A stretch of 64,000 nucleotides of DNA from Lacticaseibacillus absianus (GCF_013407595.1 NZ_JABEKX010000001.1:1010522-1074521); one strand, 5' to 3'. Numbered from the stretch's first letter, positions 50,217 through 58,838 are shown. Numbers and translations are program-made. The notes: generated by a model from the letters alone, not told the origin.

Positions 50217-51547
50217 TGAGTTTTGCAGACGGATTCTTGTGGGGCGCTAGTACCAGCGCCTACCAGTACGAAGGCGCAACAACGGTGGACGGCAAAGGGC
50301 CATCGGTCCAAGACACCGCGACGCTGGCCGGGGGCCTGAGCGATTTTGCCCAAGGCAGCGATGGCTACCACCGGATCGATGAAGACGTAGCCTTGTTCCA
50401 ACAGATGGGGCTCAAGGCCTACCGGTTCTCGGTCGCCTGGACGCGGCTGTACCCGGACGGGGTACACTTCAACGCGGCCGGCCTGGATTGGTATTTGCAC
50501 CTACTGGACCAGCTCCAGGCCGCGGGGATCGAGCCGCTGGTGACGCTGTATCACTTCGACTTACCGGCGGCGCTGGCGGCCAAGGGCGGCTGGGCGGACC
50601 GGGCGACGATCGACGCGTACCTGACGTACGTCCGCACGGTCTTTGACGCCTTCGGGCAGCGGGTGACCTACTACCAGACGGTCAACGAGCAGAACATGGT
50701 CCTGGCCGGTGCGCTGCAGCAGGTGCAGGCAGGGACGCTCAGCCTGCAAGACGCCGTGCAAGGTAACCACCACCTGTTCGTCGCCGGGGCGGCCGCGATC
50801 AACCTTGCCCACGCCCAGTACCCGCACATCAAGATCGGGCCAGCACCGAACCTCGTGGCGGTCTATCCGCTGACCCCGACACCGGTCGACGCGCTGGCGG
50901 CGGATACCTACGACGCGCTGCGCAACCTGATGTTTGGCGACATGGCGGCGTGGGGCCGCTACAACCAGACGGCCTTGGCGACGCTGGCCAGTGCCGGCGT
51001 GCACGTGACGATCACGCCGGACGATGCGGCCATGCTGGCCGCTGCGACGCCAGACTTGCTGTATTTCAACTACTACAACAGTGAAGTGGTGCAGGCCGCC
51101 ACCAACGGCCCGCTGCCGTTCAAGAAGGTGCCGAACCCGACTGTACCGCAGACCGAATTCGGCTGGGACATCGACCCGCTGGGGTTCTACCTGACTCTGC
51201 GCCAGCTCTGGGACCGCTACCGCTTGCCGCTGATGGTGACGGAAAACGGCCTGGGCGCGCACGACACGGTGGTCGCAGGGCAAGTCGACGACCCCGCGCG
51301 CATCGCGTATCTGCGTGAGCATATCGCGGCCATGGCCCGGGCAGTGGCCGACGGGGTGACCGTTCTGGGCTACAATGTCTGGTCCGCCGTCGACGTGGTC
51401 TCGACGCACGAGGGCTTCGCCAAGCGCTATGGCTTGATCCATGTCGACCGCGACGAACAGGGTCAGGGGAGCTTCGATCGCCTGCCCAAGGCGAGCTTCG
51501 ACTGGTACCGGCGGGTGATCGCCAGCAACGGGGCGACGCTCGACTGA
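50213..51547 (+). CDS. 6-phospho-beta-glucosidase, glycoside hydrolase family 1
   Basis: A 444-residue GH1 (beta/alpha)8 barrel enzyme. It opens FADGFLWGASTSAYQYEGA. The acid/base Glu159 lies in TVNEQN and the nucleophile Glu344 in TENGLGA. It hydrolyses 6-phospho-beta-glucosides to glucose 6-phosphate and an aglycone or glucose. Coupling by an ATGA overlap to the PTS EIIC supports the phospho-substrate. A second ATG three bases later has better ribosome-site spacing. Confidence 0.9.
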   Translation: MMSFADGFLWGASTSAYQYEGATTVDGKGPSVQDTATLAGGLSDFAQGSDGYHRIDEDVALFQQMGLKAYRFSVAWTRLYPDGVHFNAAGLDWYLHLLDQLQAAGIEPLVTLYHFDLPAALAAKGGWADRATIDAYLTYVRTVFDAFGQRVTYYQTVNEQNMVLAGALQQVQAGTLSLQDAVQGNHHLFVAGAAAINLAHAQYPHIKIGPAPNLVAVYPLTPTPVDALAADTYDALRNLMFGDMAAWGRYNQTALATLASAGVHVTITPDDAAMLAAATPDLLYFNYYNSEVVQAATNGPLPFKKVPNPTVPQTEFGWDIDPLGFYLTLRQLWDRYRLPLMVTENGLGAHDTVVAGQVDDPARIAYLREHIAAMARAVADGVTVLGYNVWSAVDVVSTHEGFAKRYGLIHVDRDEQGQGSFDRLPKASFDWYRRVIASNGATLD

Positions 51548-51570
51548 GCCGCCGGCGACACATGGTCAGG

Positions 51571-51611
51571 AAGGCGCCGGACCTGATCCGATCAGGTCTC
51601 GGGGCCTTTTT
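51571..51611 (+). terminator. Terminator after the GH1 gene
   Basis: AAGGCGCCGGACCTGATC pairs with GATCAGGTCTCGGGGCCTT with small bulges, and TTTTT follows at 51606-51611. Confidence 0.8.
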
Positions 51612-51750
51612 GGGTGCGCGCGAATCTGCGCTCGGTGGCCGGCGGGGCCGCACGGTCAGGGGGACGAGGGGCAAAAACGCGCGTGGCGTCTCCTTGTCTT
51701 GTCATGGTGTGGTATATTGAGTTATCGCAACGAGACGGGAGACGAGAGAA

Positions 51751-52893
51751 TTGACTTGGGGGCTTCGGGGCACGATATTTCTGACCAACAGCGCCGTGTT
51801 GATCGGCTACGCCTGCTTGTTCAACTGGCTGCAGACCGCCAAGTTCACACAGGCACGGGACCAGCGGCTGCGCATGGGGTATCTGATCGCGATCACGGTC
51901 GCGTTTTTGCTCCTATTTCACTACGCCTCGATCTTTCAGATGGCGGCCTTAGGCAACCGCCCGGGGTTCGGGTGGAACTATATCAACTTCCAGGTCGCCA
52001 CGGTGCTGTATGCCTTGTTGTTGGCCCGCGAGCGGCCAGTGTTGCTCAGTCTCGCGGCGGTCTTGTTCGTGTGGTACTGGTGGCTGCCGAATGCGCCGCA
52101 GTGGACGCTGTATTGGACCCTCACACTGTTGATGATGATCTGCACGCAGGAGTGCGGGGCCGCGATCGGCCGGCGGTGGTGGTGCTATTACCCGTACTGC
52201 CTCGGGTTTGCCGCCCCGCTTTTGGCCCTCAACTTCGTCTCGGTGCACGGGATCGTGGTCGGGTGGCCGTGGCAGGTCGCCACATACCTGGTGATCTGCT
52301 GGATGTTGCGGACGGTGCAGGACACCTTCAAGCGCCAGCGCGAGCGCCAGGCGGGGCTGCTAGCCGCGGCCCAGCACGACGACCTGACCCACCTGTGGAA
52401 TTTTCGCGTGTTCAGCGCGGCCCTGCAGACGGCCTACGACCGGGCACGGCGCACCGGGACCCCCTATGCCCTGTTCACCTTTGACATCGACGACTTCAAG
52501 CGAGTCAACGACCGGTACGGGCACCTGGTGGGGAATCAGGTGTTGCAAGGCGTCGCGACGCGGTTGGTCGAGCTGACTGCGGCGCTGGGGCCGGGGGTGC
52601 AGTCGTATCGCACCGGCGGCGAGGAGTTCAGTTTTATCCTGCCGGGCGCGGCGCCTGAGCCGACCCTGGCGCGGCAGATCGCCTGGCAGATCCACGATGA
52701 GCTGGGGCGGCTAAGCTTCACGGCCCCGGACGGGCGCCAGTTTGGCGTCACGGTGTCGCTGGGCGCGGACCACTCAGACGCGCGCGACCAGAACTACTTG
52801 GATGTCTATAAGCGTGCAGATCACGCCTTGTACCAGGCCAAGCGCAGCGGCCGCGACCGGGTGACCGTGGCGGGGGAGACACTGTGGCGCTGA
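51751..52893 (+). CDS. Membrane-bound diguanylate cyclase (GGDEF domain)
   Basis: A 380-residue protein with about six membrane helices in residues 5-190, a short coiled linker (TFKRQRERQAGLLAAAQHDD) and a GGDEF domain with FDIDDFKRVNDRYGH and the active loop GGEEF at residues 289-293. The signature is intact, so it should make c-di-GMP from GTP. No RxxD inhibitory site precedes the GGEEF (the residues are PGVQSYRTGGEEF), so product feedback at the I-site is not expected. The start is TTG 51751, after GGAGACGAGAG. No EAL or PilZ gene lies in the window. Confidence 0.88.
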   Translation: MTWGLRGTIFLTNSAVLIGYACLFNWLQTAKFTQARDQRLRMGYLIAITVAFLLLFHYASIFQMAALGNRPGFGWNYINFQVATVLYALLLARERPVLLSLAAVLFVWYWWLPNAPQWTLYWTLTLLMMICTQECGAAIGRRWWCYYPYCLGFAAPLLALNFVSVHGIVVGWPWQVATYLVICWMLRTVQDTFKRQRERQAGLLAAAQHDDLTHLWNFRVFSAALQTAYDRARRTGTPYALFTFDIDDFKRVNDRYGHLVGNQVLQGVATRLVELTAALGPGVQSYRTGGEEFSFILPGAAPEPTLARQIAWQIHDELGRLSFTAPDGRQFGVTVSLGADHSDARDQNYLDVYKRADHALYQAKRSGRDRVTVAGETLWR

Positions 52894-53038
52894 AGGCCGG
52901 CTTGGGGGGGGCGGCCGACTCGGGCCAGGCGGATGTGGTATAATGCGTTCAGGCCCGGCCGCGAGACGGACCACGCTTACCGAGCCGCACAGCGGCGAAT
53001 CGAGGGGCGTTGCCCCAATGAAGGAGACATTGAACCAC

Positions 53039-54292
53039 ATGACTGAGATCCCCGCTTTTACCCCGATCCTGTTAGGCAGCGACATGAACGTGTACGGCAT
53101 GGCGCGCTCGTTGCACGAGCTGACCGGCCAGACCGTTGATGTGTACGCCCGCGAACAGCTGGCCCCGACGCGCTATTCGAAGATCGTCAACGTGCACCTG
53201 ATCGACCACTTCGACACCGACCCGACCTTCTTCACGGCCATGCAGCAGATCGCCGCGGCCCACGCTGACGCACCAGGCAAGCTGCTGCTGATCGCGTGTG
53301 GCGACACTTACGCCGAGCTGATCGCCAAGCACAAGCCTGAGCTCGAGGCGGATTTTGTCTGCCCGTATGTCGACTACGCGCTGTTGCGTCAGCTGAACAA
53401 CAAGGAGAATTTTTACCGGCTCTGCGATGAGTACCACCTGCCGTATCCGGCGACGAAGATCGTCACCCGGGCGATGTACGCCAGCGGTGTGGTCATCACC
53501 GCACCATTCGAGTTCCCGATGGCGCTCAAGCCAGCTGATTCGGTCGAGTGGCTCGACATCCACTTTGAGGGGCGCAAGAAGGCCTTCACCATCCACTCGC
53601 AAGTCGAACTGAACACGATCATCGCCAAGATCTATGACAACGGCTACACGAGCGACCTGATCTTGCAGGACTTCGTGCCGGGGGATGACTCCAACATGCG
53701 TGTGCTCAATGCCTATGTCGACCAGCACCACCACGTCAAGATGATGTGCTTGGGCCACCCACTGCTGGAGGATCCGACGCCGGCTGCGATCGGGAACTAT
53801 GTCGCGATCCTGCCAGAGTATGATCAGCAGCTGTATGACCAGATGGCCGCGTTCCTAGAGGCGATCCAGTTCACCGGCTTCGCCAACTTCGACATGAAAT
53901 ACGACGTGCGCGACGATACCTTCAAGCTGTTTGAGATCAACATCCGTCAGGGCCGCAGCTCGTTTTTCGTCACCCTCAACGGGTATAACCTCGCGTCTTG
54001 GCCGGTGCTCGATTACATCACCGCCACGCTGGCCGACCAGCCACCGGTCTTTGCGAACCAAGACCCAGCGCAACACCAGCTGTGGCTCGGGGTGCCTAAG
54101 CGCGTCTTCAAGCAGTACGCCAAGGACAATCCGGCCAAGCAGCGGGCCCTCGAGCTGCTGGCTGCGGGGCGCGTGGGCACCACGGTGTTCTATGACCAAG
54201 ACATGTCCCTGCGGCGCTGGGTGCTGATGACGTACATGTTCCATAACTATGTCGGGCGCTATAAGCAGTATTTTGCTGAAAATAAGGGCTAA
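53039..54292 (+). CDS. D-aspartate ligase-type ATP-grasp protein (Asl family)
   Basis: A 417-residue ATP-grasp enzyme that closely fits the enterococcal D-aspartate ligase Aslfm. Shared features are PILLGSDMNVYGMARS near the start, KLLLIACGDTYAELI, YPATKIVTRAMY, FEFPMALKPADSVEW, DFVPGDDSNMRVLNAYVD and FEINIRQGRSSFFVTLNGYNL. The reaction adds D-Asp (from an aspartate racemase product) to the lysine side chain of the peptidoglycan precursor UDP-MurNAc-pentapeptide, forming the D-Asp/D-Asn cross-bridge of many lactobacilli. The start at 53039 is chosen by similarity of length; an upstream ATG at 53018 follows a small GGGGC/GCCCC hairpin. Confidence 0.85.
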   Translation: MTEIPAFTPILLGSDMNVYGMARSLHELTGQTVDVYAREQLAPTRYSKIVNVHLIDHFDTDPTFFTAMQQIAAAHADAPGKLLLIACGDTYAELIAKHKPELEADFVCPYVDYALLRQLNNKENFYRLCDEYHLPYPATKIVTRAMYASGVVITAPFEFPMALKPADSVEWLDIHFEGRKKAFTIHSQVELNTIIAKIYDNGYTSDLILQDFVPGDDSNMRVLNAYVDQHHHVKMMCLGHPLLEDPTPAAIGNYVAILPEYDQQLYDQMAAFLEAIQFTGFANFDMKYDVRDDTFKLFEINIRQGRSSFFVTLNGYNLASWPVLDYITATLADQPPVFANQDPAQHQLWLGVPKRVFKQYAKDNPAKQRALELLAAGRVGTTVFYDQDMSLRRWVLMTYMFHNYVGRYKQYFAENKG

Positions 54293-54298
54293 AAGGCG

Positions 54299-54317
54299 TA
54301 TAATTAGGTTAACCTAA
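54299..54317 (+). promoter_or_regulatory. Usp promoter -10 box with a 14-bp perfect palindrome at the start point
   Basis: A consensus TATAAT (54299-54304) leads directly into TTAGGTTAACCTAA (54304-54317), an exact palindrome that would cover the transcription start. The -35 region is weak (TTGCTG, 20-base spacing). The palindrome is a likely operator, regulator unknown. Confidence 0.55.
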
Positions 54318-54333
54318 ATCAGGAGGTCTCATT

Positions 54334-54795
54334 ATGGCTACAGAAGAAGAATTTGTCGTTCAGTCCATGCACTACGACCGCTTGTTGCTCGCCGTTGACG
54401 ATGACGACGACGAGTCCTCACGCAGGGCGTTCAATTACGCCGCCACGCTGGCGAAGATCTACAATATCCCGCTGGGGATCGTCTCGGTCCTCGAGACCGG
54501 CGATTTGAACATCTATCAGTCCCTGTCACCAGATATCTTGAGCCAGCGCCGTAGCGAGATCGCCGCGCACCTCAACACCTATGTCGAAAAGGCGCAGGCG
54601 TTTGGCGCACAAGACGTTCAGCCCCTGATCGGCGAAGGCAAGCCTGCGCGGGTGATCCTCGAAGAGATCGTGCCCACCTTCAAGCCAGACCTGATCATCC
54701 TCGGGTCCCACACGCAGCACGGCCGCTCGCGGATCGGCCATGTCGCCGGTGAGATCGTGCGCGACGCGGAAGTGTCCGTGATCGTCGTCCGCTAG
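54334..54795 (+). CDS. Universal stress protein, UspA family
   Basis: A 153-residue UspA-fold protein: YDRLLLAVDDDDDESSRRAF at the start, LGIVSVLETGD, VQPLIGEGKPARVILEEI and LIILGSHTQHGRSRIGHVAGEIV. The ATP-binding G-x2-G-x9-G(S/T) motif is modified here, so nucleotide binding is uncertain. Lactobacilli carry many Usp proteins linked to acid and starvation survival. It follows the D-aspartate ligase gene but has its own TATAAT and an excellent CAGGAGG site. A structured element lies behind it. Confidence 0.88.
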   Translation: MATEEEFVVQSMHYDRLLLAVDDDDDESSRRAFNYAATLAKIYNIPLGIVSVLETGDLNIYQSLSPDILSQRRSEIAAHLNTYVEKAQAFGAQDVQPLIGEGKPARVILEEIVPTFKPDLIILGSHTQHGRSRIGHVAGEIVRDAEVSVIVVR

Positions 54796-54846
54796 GCCAG
54801 CGGATCGTCGGGCCAAGGCCTGCTGAACGGTTCACGAGTGAATGAC

Positions 54847-54976
54847 GACTAGTCCAGAATAGTCCGCGCCATCAAGCGACGCCCAATCCGTACCAGCACA
54901 GCCCCGTGTCAACCCTAAGTTCGGGGGTGACGCGGGGCTGTGCTGATACTCTGGGCTCAAAACCGCTGGACGGCTC
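54847..54976 (+). ncRNA. Structured repeat element, copy B
   Basis: It begins GACTAGTCCAGAA, then GCCATCAAGC (which pairs 8 of 10 with GCTGGACGGC at the 3' end), a main stem CAGCACAGCCCCG with CGGGGCTGTGCTG, an apical part containing CCCTAAGTTCGGG, and the tail ATACTCTGGGCTCAAAACCGC. Blocks outside the stems match copy A (39061-39202), while the stem bases differ and remain paired. It starts about 50 bases, with its main stem about 100 bases, behind the Usp stop. It occupies most of the 244-base gap to the next gene. Confidence 0.6.
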
Positions 54977-55039
54977 AGTCTCGGTTGCGTTCGAAGCGAC
55001 CAGCGCGACCCTAGTCGGCCGCCTCAGGAGGGGCATGCG

Positions 55040-55333
55040 ATGAACAAGCGCCAGATGAAAAAGACACGCAAGCTGATCTGGGTGGTGATCCAGGAGCACC
55101 GCGACGCCCGGGCCGCCACCGAACTACCGCTGGTGCGCGTCTACACGCGCCAGTGCGTGGCCAAGCGTGAGTTCGACGCCACGGTGCGCCACCGTCAGTT
55201 GCGGGCAGTGGCGATCGACAGCGCCGGCACTGAATGGCAGGCGACTAGCCCCACGCTGCGGGTCAGCCTAAAGCGTGCGTTCTTCAATCTCGAATTCGCT
55301 GCGTTCATGACCCAACAGGAGGATGACGCATGA
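55040..55333 (+). CDS. Small basic protein of unknown function
   Basis: A 97-residue protein starting MNKRQMKKTRKLIWVVIQEH, rich in Arg and Lys, with no membrane helix or known domain. CAGGAGGGG precedes the ATG. Its stop overlaps the start of sfsA by four bases (ATGA), so the two are translated together. Nothing in its sequence shows a function. Confidence 0.7.
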   Translation: MNKRQMKKTRKLIWVVIQEHRDARAATELPLVRVYTRQCVAKREFDATVRHRQLRAVAIDSAGTEWQATSPTLRVSLKRAFFNLEFAAFMTQQEDDA

Positions 55334-56046
55334 ATTATGGCTCAGTGACGATCGGCACAGTGGTGGCGCGGGTCTCGCGCTTCACGGTGACGGTCACCGT
55401 GAACGGTGAAGTGGTCGCCGCCCACCTCAGCAATACGGGGCGCAACAAGGAACTTCTGGTCCCTGGGCACCCGGTCAGCATCCGGCGTGCGGCTAACTCG
55501 GCGCGCAAGACGCCGTACGACATCCTGGCCGTGCAGCGCGATGGTCGCTGGATCAATATCGACAGTCTCGCTCCCAACCGGGTGGTCAACGCGGCGTTGC
55601 AGGCGGGCACCCTGGCGCTGCCCGGCTGCCCTGGGCCGTACACCGTGCACCCCGAGACGACCTACCTGGATTCGCGACTGGACTTTGCCGGGACGGCGGC
55701 CGATGGGGGGCAGTGGTTCGCCGAGACCAAGGGCGTGACCCTCGCCAATGGGCCCCATGCCGCATTCCCCGACGCGCCGACGACGCGCGGGCTCAAACAC
55801 GTGCACACGCTGACGCACGCGGTGGCGGCCGGCTACCGCGCCTATCTGCTGCTGGTGGTCCAGTTGCCGGGGATCGAGACGGTGACGATCTACAAGGACC
55901 GCTTCCCGGCGCTGGCCCCGGCGATCACGGCAGCCAAGGCGGCCGGCGTGCGGGTGATCGCCTTGACCTGCCAGACCGGGCCGGATTTTATCACGCTCGA
56001 CCGCGCCGTTGCGTTCGACGAGACACTGCCGTTCACCGAAGTCTAG
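55330..56046 (+). CDS. sfsA: SfsA family DNA/RNA nuclease-like protein
   Basis: A 238-residue SfsA protein. It has an N-terminal OB-like part (RFTVTVTVNGEVVAAHLSNTG, LLVPG), then a PD-(D/E)xK nuclease-like domain: YLDSRLDFAG, WFAETKGVTLANG (Glu and Lys), FPDAPTTRGLKHV. It was named sugar fermentation stimulation protein in E. coli, where it binds DNA; a nuclease fold is established but the cellular role is unclear. Length is normal for the family. It is coupled to the small gene before it. Confidence 0.9.
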   Translation: MNYGSVTIGTVVARVSRFTVTVTVNGEVVAAHLSNTGRNKELLVPGHPVSIRRAANSARKTPYDILAVQRDGRWINIDSLAPNRVVNAALQAGTLALPGCPGPYTVHPETTYLDSRLDFAGTAADGGQWFAETKGVTLANGPHAAFPDAPTTRGLKHVHTLTHAVAAGYRAYLLLVVQLPGIETVTIYKDRFPALAPAITAAKAAGVRVIALTCQTGPDFITLDRAVAFDETLPFTEV

Positions 56047-56121
56047 CGCGACTCAGAACACAAGGGTTGGCAAAAAATAACGTTGCGTTGTACAATAGGG
56101 ACACGATAAGGAGGCGAGCGC

Positions 56122-56823
56122 ATGGCAAAGCGTAAAAAGTCAAGCGTCAAGACTTGGGTGTGGCGCGTCTGCCTGACGCTGGGGCTGCTGATCGGTCTGG
56201 CGATGGTGTTCAACGAGCAGATCAAACTGTTTTTCGTTGACCGCATGAGCCAGTCGACGATGCAGACGGTGACCCAAAAAAGCGTCAAGGCCAACGAGAA
56301 GAAGAAGGCGACCTACGATTTTGACGCCGTGTCCGCGCTTGACCTCACCACGGTTTCCAAGGCGATGACCGACGCCAGCAAGGATGCGATCGGCATGCTC
56401 GCCGTGCCGTCGGTCAAGATCTACCTGCCGGTGCTTCAGGGCCTGTCCAACACGCACATGGCGACTGGGGCCGGCACCATGAAGCCGGGGCAGAAGATGG
56501 GCGAGGGCAACTACGCCTTGGCCGGTCACAGCATCATGAAGCGCACCGGGCCACTGATGTCGCCGCTGGATTACACGAAGGTCGGCGACATGGTCTACCT
56601 GACCGATATGACCCACGTCTACACCTACAAGATCACCGAGAAGAAGACGATCGACATGTCCCATGTCGAGGTGGTCGACGACGTGCCGGGCAAGAAGCTC
56701 GTCACGCTGATCACCTGTGAGGCCCTGACCAACTCGAACGCCGACCGCGTCTACGTGCGTGGCGAGCTGCAGAAGGTCGAGGCAGCGACCGACAAGACGA
56801 TCAAGATCTTCGAGAAAAAATAA
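56122..56823 (+). CDS. srtA: Class A sortase
   Basis: A 233-residue membrane-anchored transpeptidase. It has a basic N-terminus, one membrane helix (~12-32), then a sortase barrel with His136 in LAGHSIM, the catalytic Cys199 in TLITC and Arg209 in NADRVYVRG. It cleaves LPxTG-type signals and links surface proteins to the wall. The cross-bridge acceptor would be the D-Asp/D-Asn made through the Asl-type ligase at 53039. Single gene with its own ribosome site (AAGGAGGCG) and terminator. Confidence 0.92.
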   Translation: MAKRKKSSVKTWVWRVCLTLGLLIGLAMVFNEQIKLFFVDRMSQSTMQTVTQKSVKANEKKKATYDFDAVSALDLTTVSKAMTDASKDAIGMLAVPSVKIYLPVLQGLSNTHMATGAGTMKPGQKMGEGNYALAGHSIMKRTGPLMSPLDYTKVGDMVYLTDMTHVYTYKITEKKTIDMSHVEVVDDVPGKKLVTLITCEALTNSNADRVYVRGELQKVEAATDKTIKIFEKK

Positions 56824-56833
56824 CCGGCAAGGC

Positions 56834-56864
56834 GTCGCGACTCGGGTGAGTCGCGACGTTTTTT
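56834..56864 (+). terminator. Terminator after srtA
   Basis: GTCGCGACTC and its exact complement with a four-base loop, then G and TTTTTT. Confidence 0.9.
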
Positions 56865-56897
56865 GGTGTAAGATAGGGGAGTTAACGGAGGACAACC

Positions 56898-57953
56898 ATG
56901 ACACGATACGAACGCTTCATCGCCAACGACCACTTGCGCCGCCCCGCCGTCCTCGCGTCGGTCTGCGTCGGCCTGTGGTTGGCGCGCAGCATCATGAGCA
57001 CGATCTTGCTCACCTTCATCTTCGCCTTTCTCGTCACCCGGGTGATCAACCTCGTGCGGCGCCACGTCCGCGTGCGGCCAGCCCTCGTGGTCGCCCCGCT
57101 GTACATCCTGGTGGTGTTGGGGGTGCTGTACACCCTGATCCATTACGTGCCGATGATCGCCGATCAGACGGTCACCCTGTATAATTCGGTGCTGAAGTTC
57201 TACAACAGTCAGGCGTTCGCGGACAACCAAGCGATGCAGTGGGTGTTGCAGTCGGTCAACCAGATGAACCTCAAGGAGCAGCTGCAAGCTGGCATCACCA
57301 CGCTTCTCGAGTACGCCGGCAATATCACCGCGATGGGCGTGACACTCGTCTTGTCGCTGCTGCTCAGCTTCTTTTTCACCATCGAGCTCGATGAGTTGCA
57401 GACATTCGGCCAGCGCTTCCTCGACTCGCCATTCGGCTGGTACTTCGCCGACCTCAAATACTTTGCGGTCAAGTTCATCAATACCTTCGGCGTGGTGATC
57501 GAGGCGCAGATCTTCATCGCCATCGTCAACACCGCGATCACGACGGTCACCCTGATCTTCCTCAAGATGACCAACGTCCCGAGCCTGGCGATCATGGTCT
57601 TTTTGCTGTCGATGATCCCAGTCGCCGGGGCGATCATCTCCGTGGTGCCGCTGGCGATCATCGCCTACACCGTCGACGGGCTGCAAGGCGTCGCGACCAT
57701 CGTGATCATGATCCTGCTGATCCACATGCTCGAGGCCTATGTGCTGAACCCGAAGTTTATGAGCAGCCGCACCAAGCTGCCGGTGTTCTTCACCTTCGTC
57801 GTCTTGCTGGTCGGGGAAAAACTCTTCGGCACCTGGGGGCTGATCGTTGGCATCCCGGTGTTCACCTTCCTGCTGGACATCATCGGCGTCAAGAAGATCC
57901 CAGACGACCCGGTCGCACCGCCTGCGCCGCACGGCCTTGATCACACCGAGTGA
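56898..57953 (+). CDS. AI-2E family (YdbI/PerM-type) membrane transporter
   Basis: A 351-residue membrane protein of the AI-2E transporter (formerly UPF0118) family, with seven to eight helices: an N-terminal pair (LWLARSIMSTILLTFIFAFL), an extended periplasmic-type loop (~95-160) and the C-terminal core (LAIMVFLLSMIPVAGAIISVVP, then FGTWGLIVGIPVFTFLLDII). Members export autoinducer-2 in E. coli or act as cation/proton antiporters; the substrate cannot be read from sequence. GGAGGACAACC precedes the ATG. Confidence 0.87.
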   Translation: MTRYERFIANDHLRRPAVLASVCVGLWLARSIMSTILLTFIFAFLVTRVINLVRRHVRVRPALVVAPLYILVVLGVLYTLIHYVPMIADQTVTLYNSVLKFYNSQAFADNQAMQWVLQSVNQMNLKEQLQAGITTLLEYAGNITAMGVTLVLSLLLSFFFTIELDELQTFGQRFLDSPFGWYFADLKYFAVKFINTFGVVIEAQIFIAIVNTAITTVTLIFLKMTNVPSLAIMVFLLSMIPVAGAIISVVPLAIIAYTVDGLQGVATIVIMILLIHMLEAYVLNPKFMSSRTKLPVFFTFVVLLVGEKLFGTWGLIVGIPVFTFLLDIIGVKKIPDDPVAPPAPHGLDHTE

Positions 57954-57965
57954 CCGCAAACAAAT

Positions 57966-58006
57966 GGCCTTGCTCCCCTTTAGGTTGAGGGGCGCAAGGC
58001 CGTTTT
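57966..58006 (+). terminator. Terminator after the AI-2E family gene
   Basis: GGCCTTGC and GCAAGGCC (57966-57973, 57994-58001) with inner CCCCT/AGGGG pairing, followed by GTTTTG. It separates this gene from the convergent XRE gene. Confidence 0.8.
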
Positions 58007-58020
58007 GGTGCGCGTCGGGT

Positions 58021-58233
58021 TCAGGTGGGGTCGTCCGGGACGTATTCGAGCAAGTCGCCGGGCTGGCAGTCTAGGGCGCGGCACAGGGCGGTCAGCGTGG
58101 AGAAGCGGATCGCCTTGGCGCGGTCGTTTTTGAGGATGCTCAGGTTCGCTTCCGTCAGGCCGATCTGCGCGGCGAGGTCGACGCCACGGACCTGGCGCTG
58201 CGCCATCACCTCCGCCAGGTGTGAGCGGATCAC
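58021..58233 (-). CDS. XRE-family small regulator (YozG-type)
   Basis: A 70-residue Cro/CI-type helix-turn-helix protein: VIRSHLAEVMAQRQV, DLAAQIGLTEANLSILKNDRAK, IRFSTLTALCRALDCQPGDLLEY. The start is GTG 58233, preceded by GGAGGGG, and it overlaps the stop of the DUF2975 gene by four bases. XRE/DUF2975 pairs are common in Firmicutes and behave as a regulator with a membrane partner. Confidence 0.85.
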   Translation of the reverse strand: MIRSHLAEVMAQRQVRGVDLAAQIGLTEANLSILKNDRAKAIRFSTLTALCRALDCQPGDLLEYVPDDPT

Positions 58234-58838
58234 ACTAACCCCTCCGTTTCGTGCTGGAGCTGGACGCCGTAAGCGAACACGTAGCCCATAACCAGCGCCG
58301 CGCAACTGAGGGCCAGGCCGGTGAACGGGGCCAGGTCGATGCCGCCGGTGAGCTGCGTCGGCGTGAACGTGGTCAGAAGCCAGCGAATTAGATAGGGGCT
58401 GATCAGCTCGTGGTAAAGCGTCAGGCCGAGGCCGCAGTAGCCGAGCCAGAGCAGGCGCCGGGCGTTGATCGTGGTGAACACCGCCGCCGTGGCGATCGCC
58501 GCGAAGAACCGCGCGCCGAGCCAGAGCATGACGGCGACCACCAGTCGCACGAGCAGTTGGTCGGCGATCAGGATCACCTGTGCGCCCAGCGACACCGGCC
58601 CGATCAGCGTCGCCGATTCGGGCAGCGCCCCCGCTGAGAAGCCCTCGATGCTGTGACTCACCGTGGGCTGTGCGAGCGCCACATCGACATAGGTGTGCCC
58701 CGGTAGGATCACCTGGTTGACGCCGATCCGCCCGAACAGGGTGAGCAAGCCCGACAGCAGGACGATGAGCAGTGAAAGTTGAAGCATGACCTTGATGAAC
58801 GTCGCCATCAGGGCCATCGTGCGTTGTGAGATCGCCAT
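58230..58838 (-). CDS. DUF2975 membrane protein
   Basis: A 202-residue protein with four predicted helices (~12-35, ~88-108, ~115-145, ~165-195) and a long extracytoplasmic loop. It matches the DUF2975 family by layout and by its coupling to a downstream XRE regulator. AAGGAGGTGGGCC precedes the ATG. Function is unknown; a signalling or stress role together with the XRE protein is supposed. The gap 58839-59227 behind its start holds only hairpins belonging to pspC on the other side. Confidence 0.75.
   Translation of the reverse strand: MAISQRTMALMATFIKVMLQLSLLIVLLSGLLTLFGRIGVNQVILPGHTYVDVALAQPTVSHSIEGFSAGALPESATLIGPVSLGAQVILIADQLLVRLVVAVMLWLGARFFAAIATAAVFTTINARRLLWLGYCGLGLTLYHELISPYLIRWLLTTFTPTQLTGGIDLAPFTGLALSCAALVMGYVFAYGVQLQHETEGLV

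Noticed and set aside
56751-57959. A 402-codon frame on the - strand opposite the AI-2E family gene
   Set aside because: Translation is a low-complexity Asp/His/Gln/Arg string that mirrors the sense gene. No ribosome site or domain.
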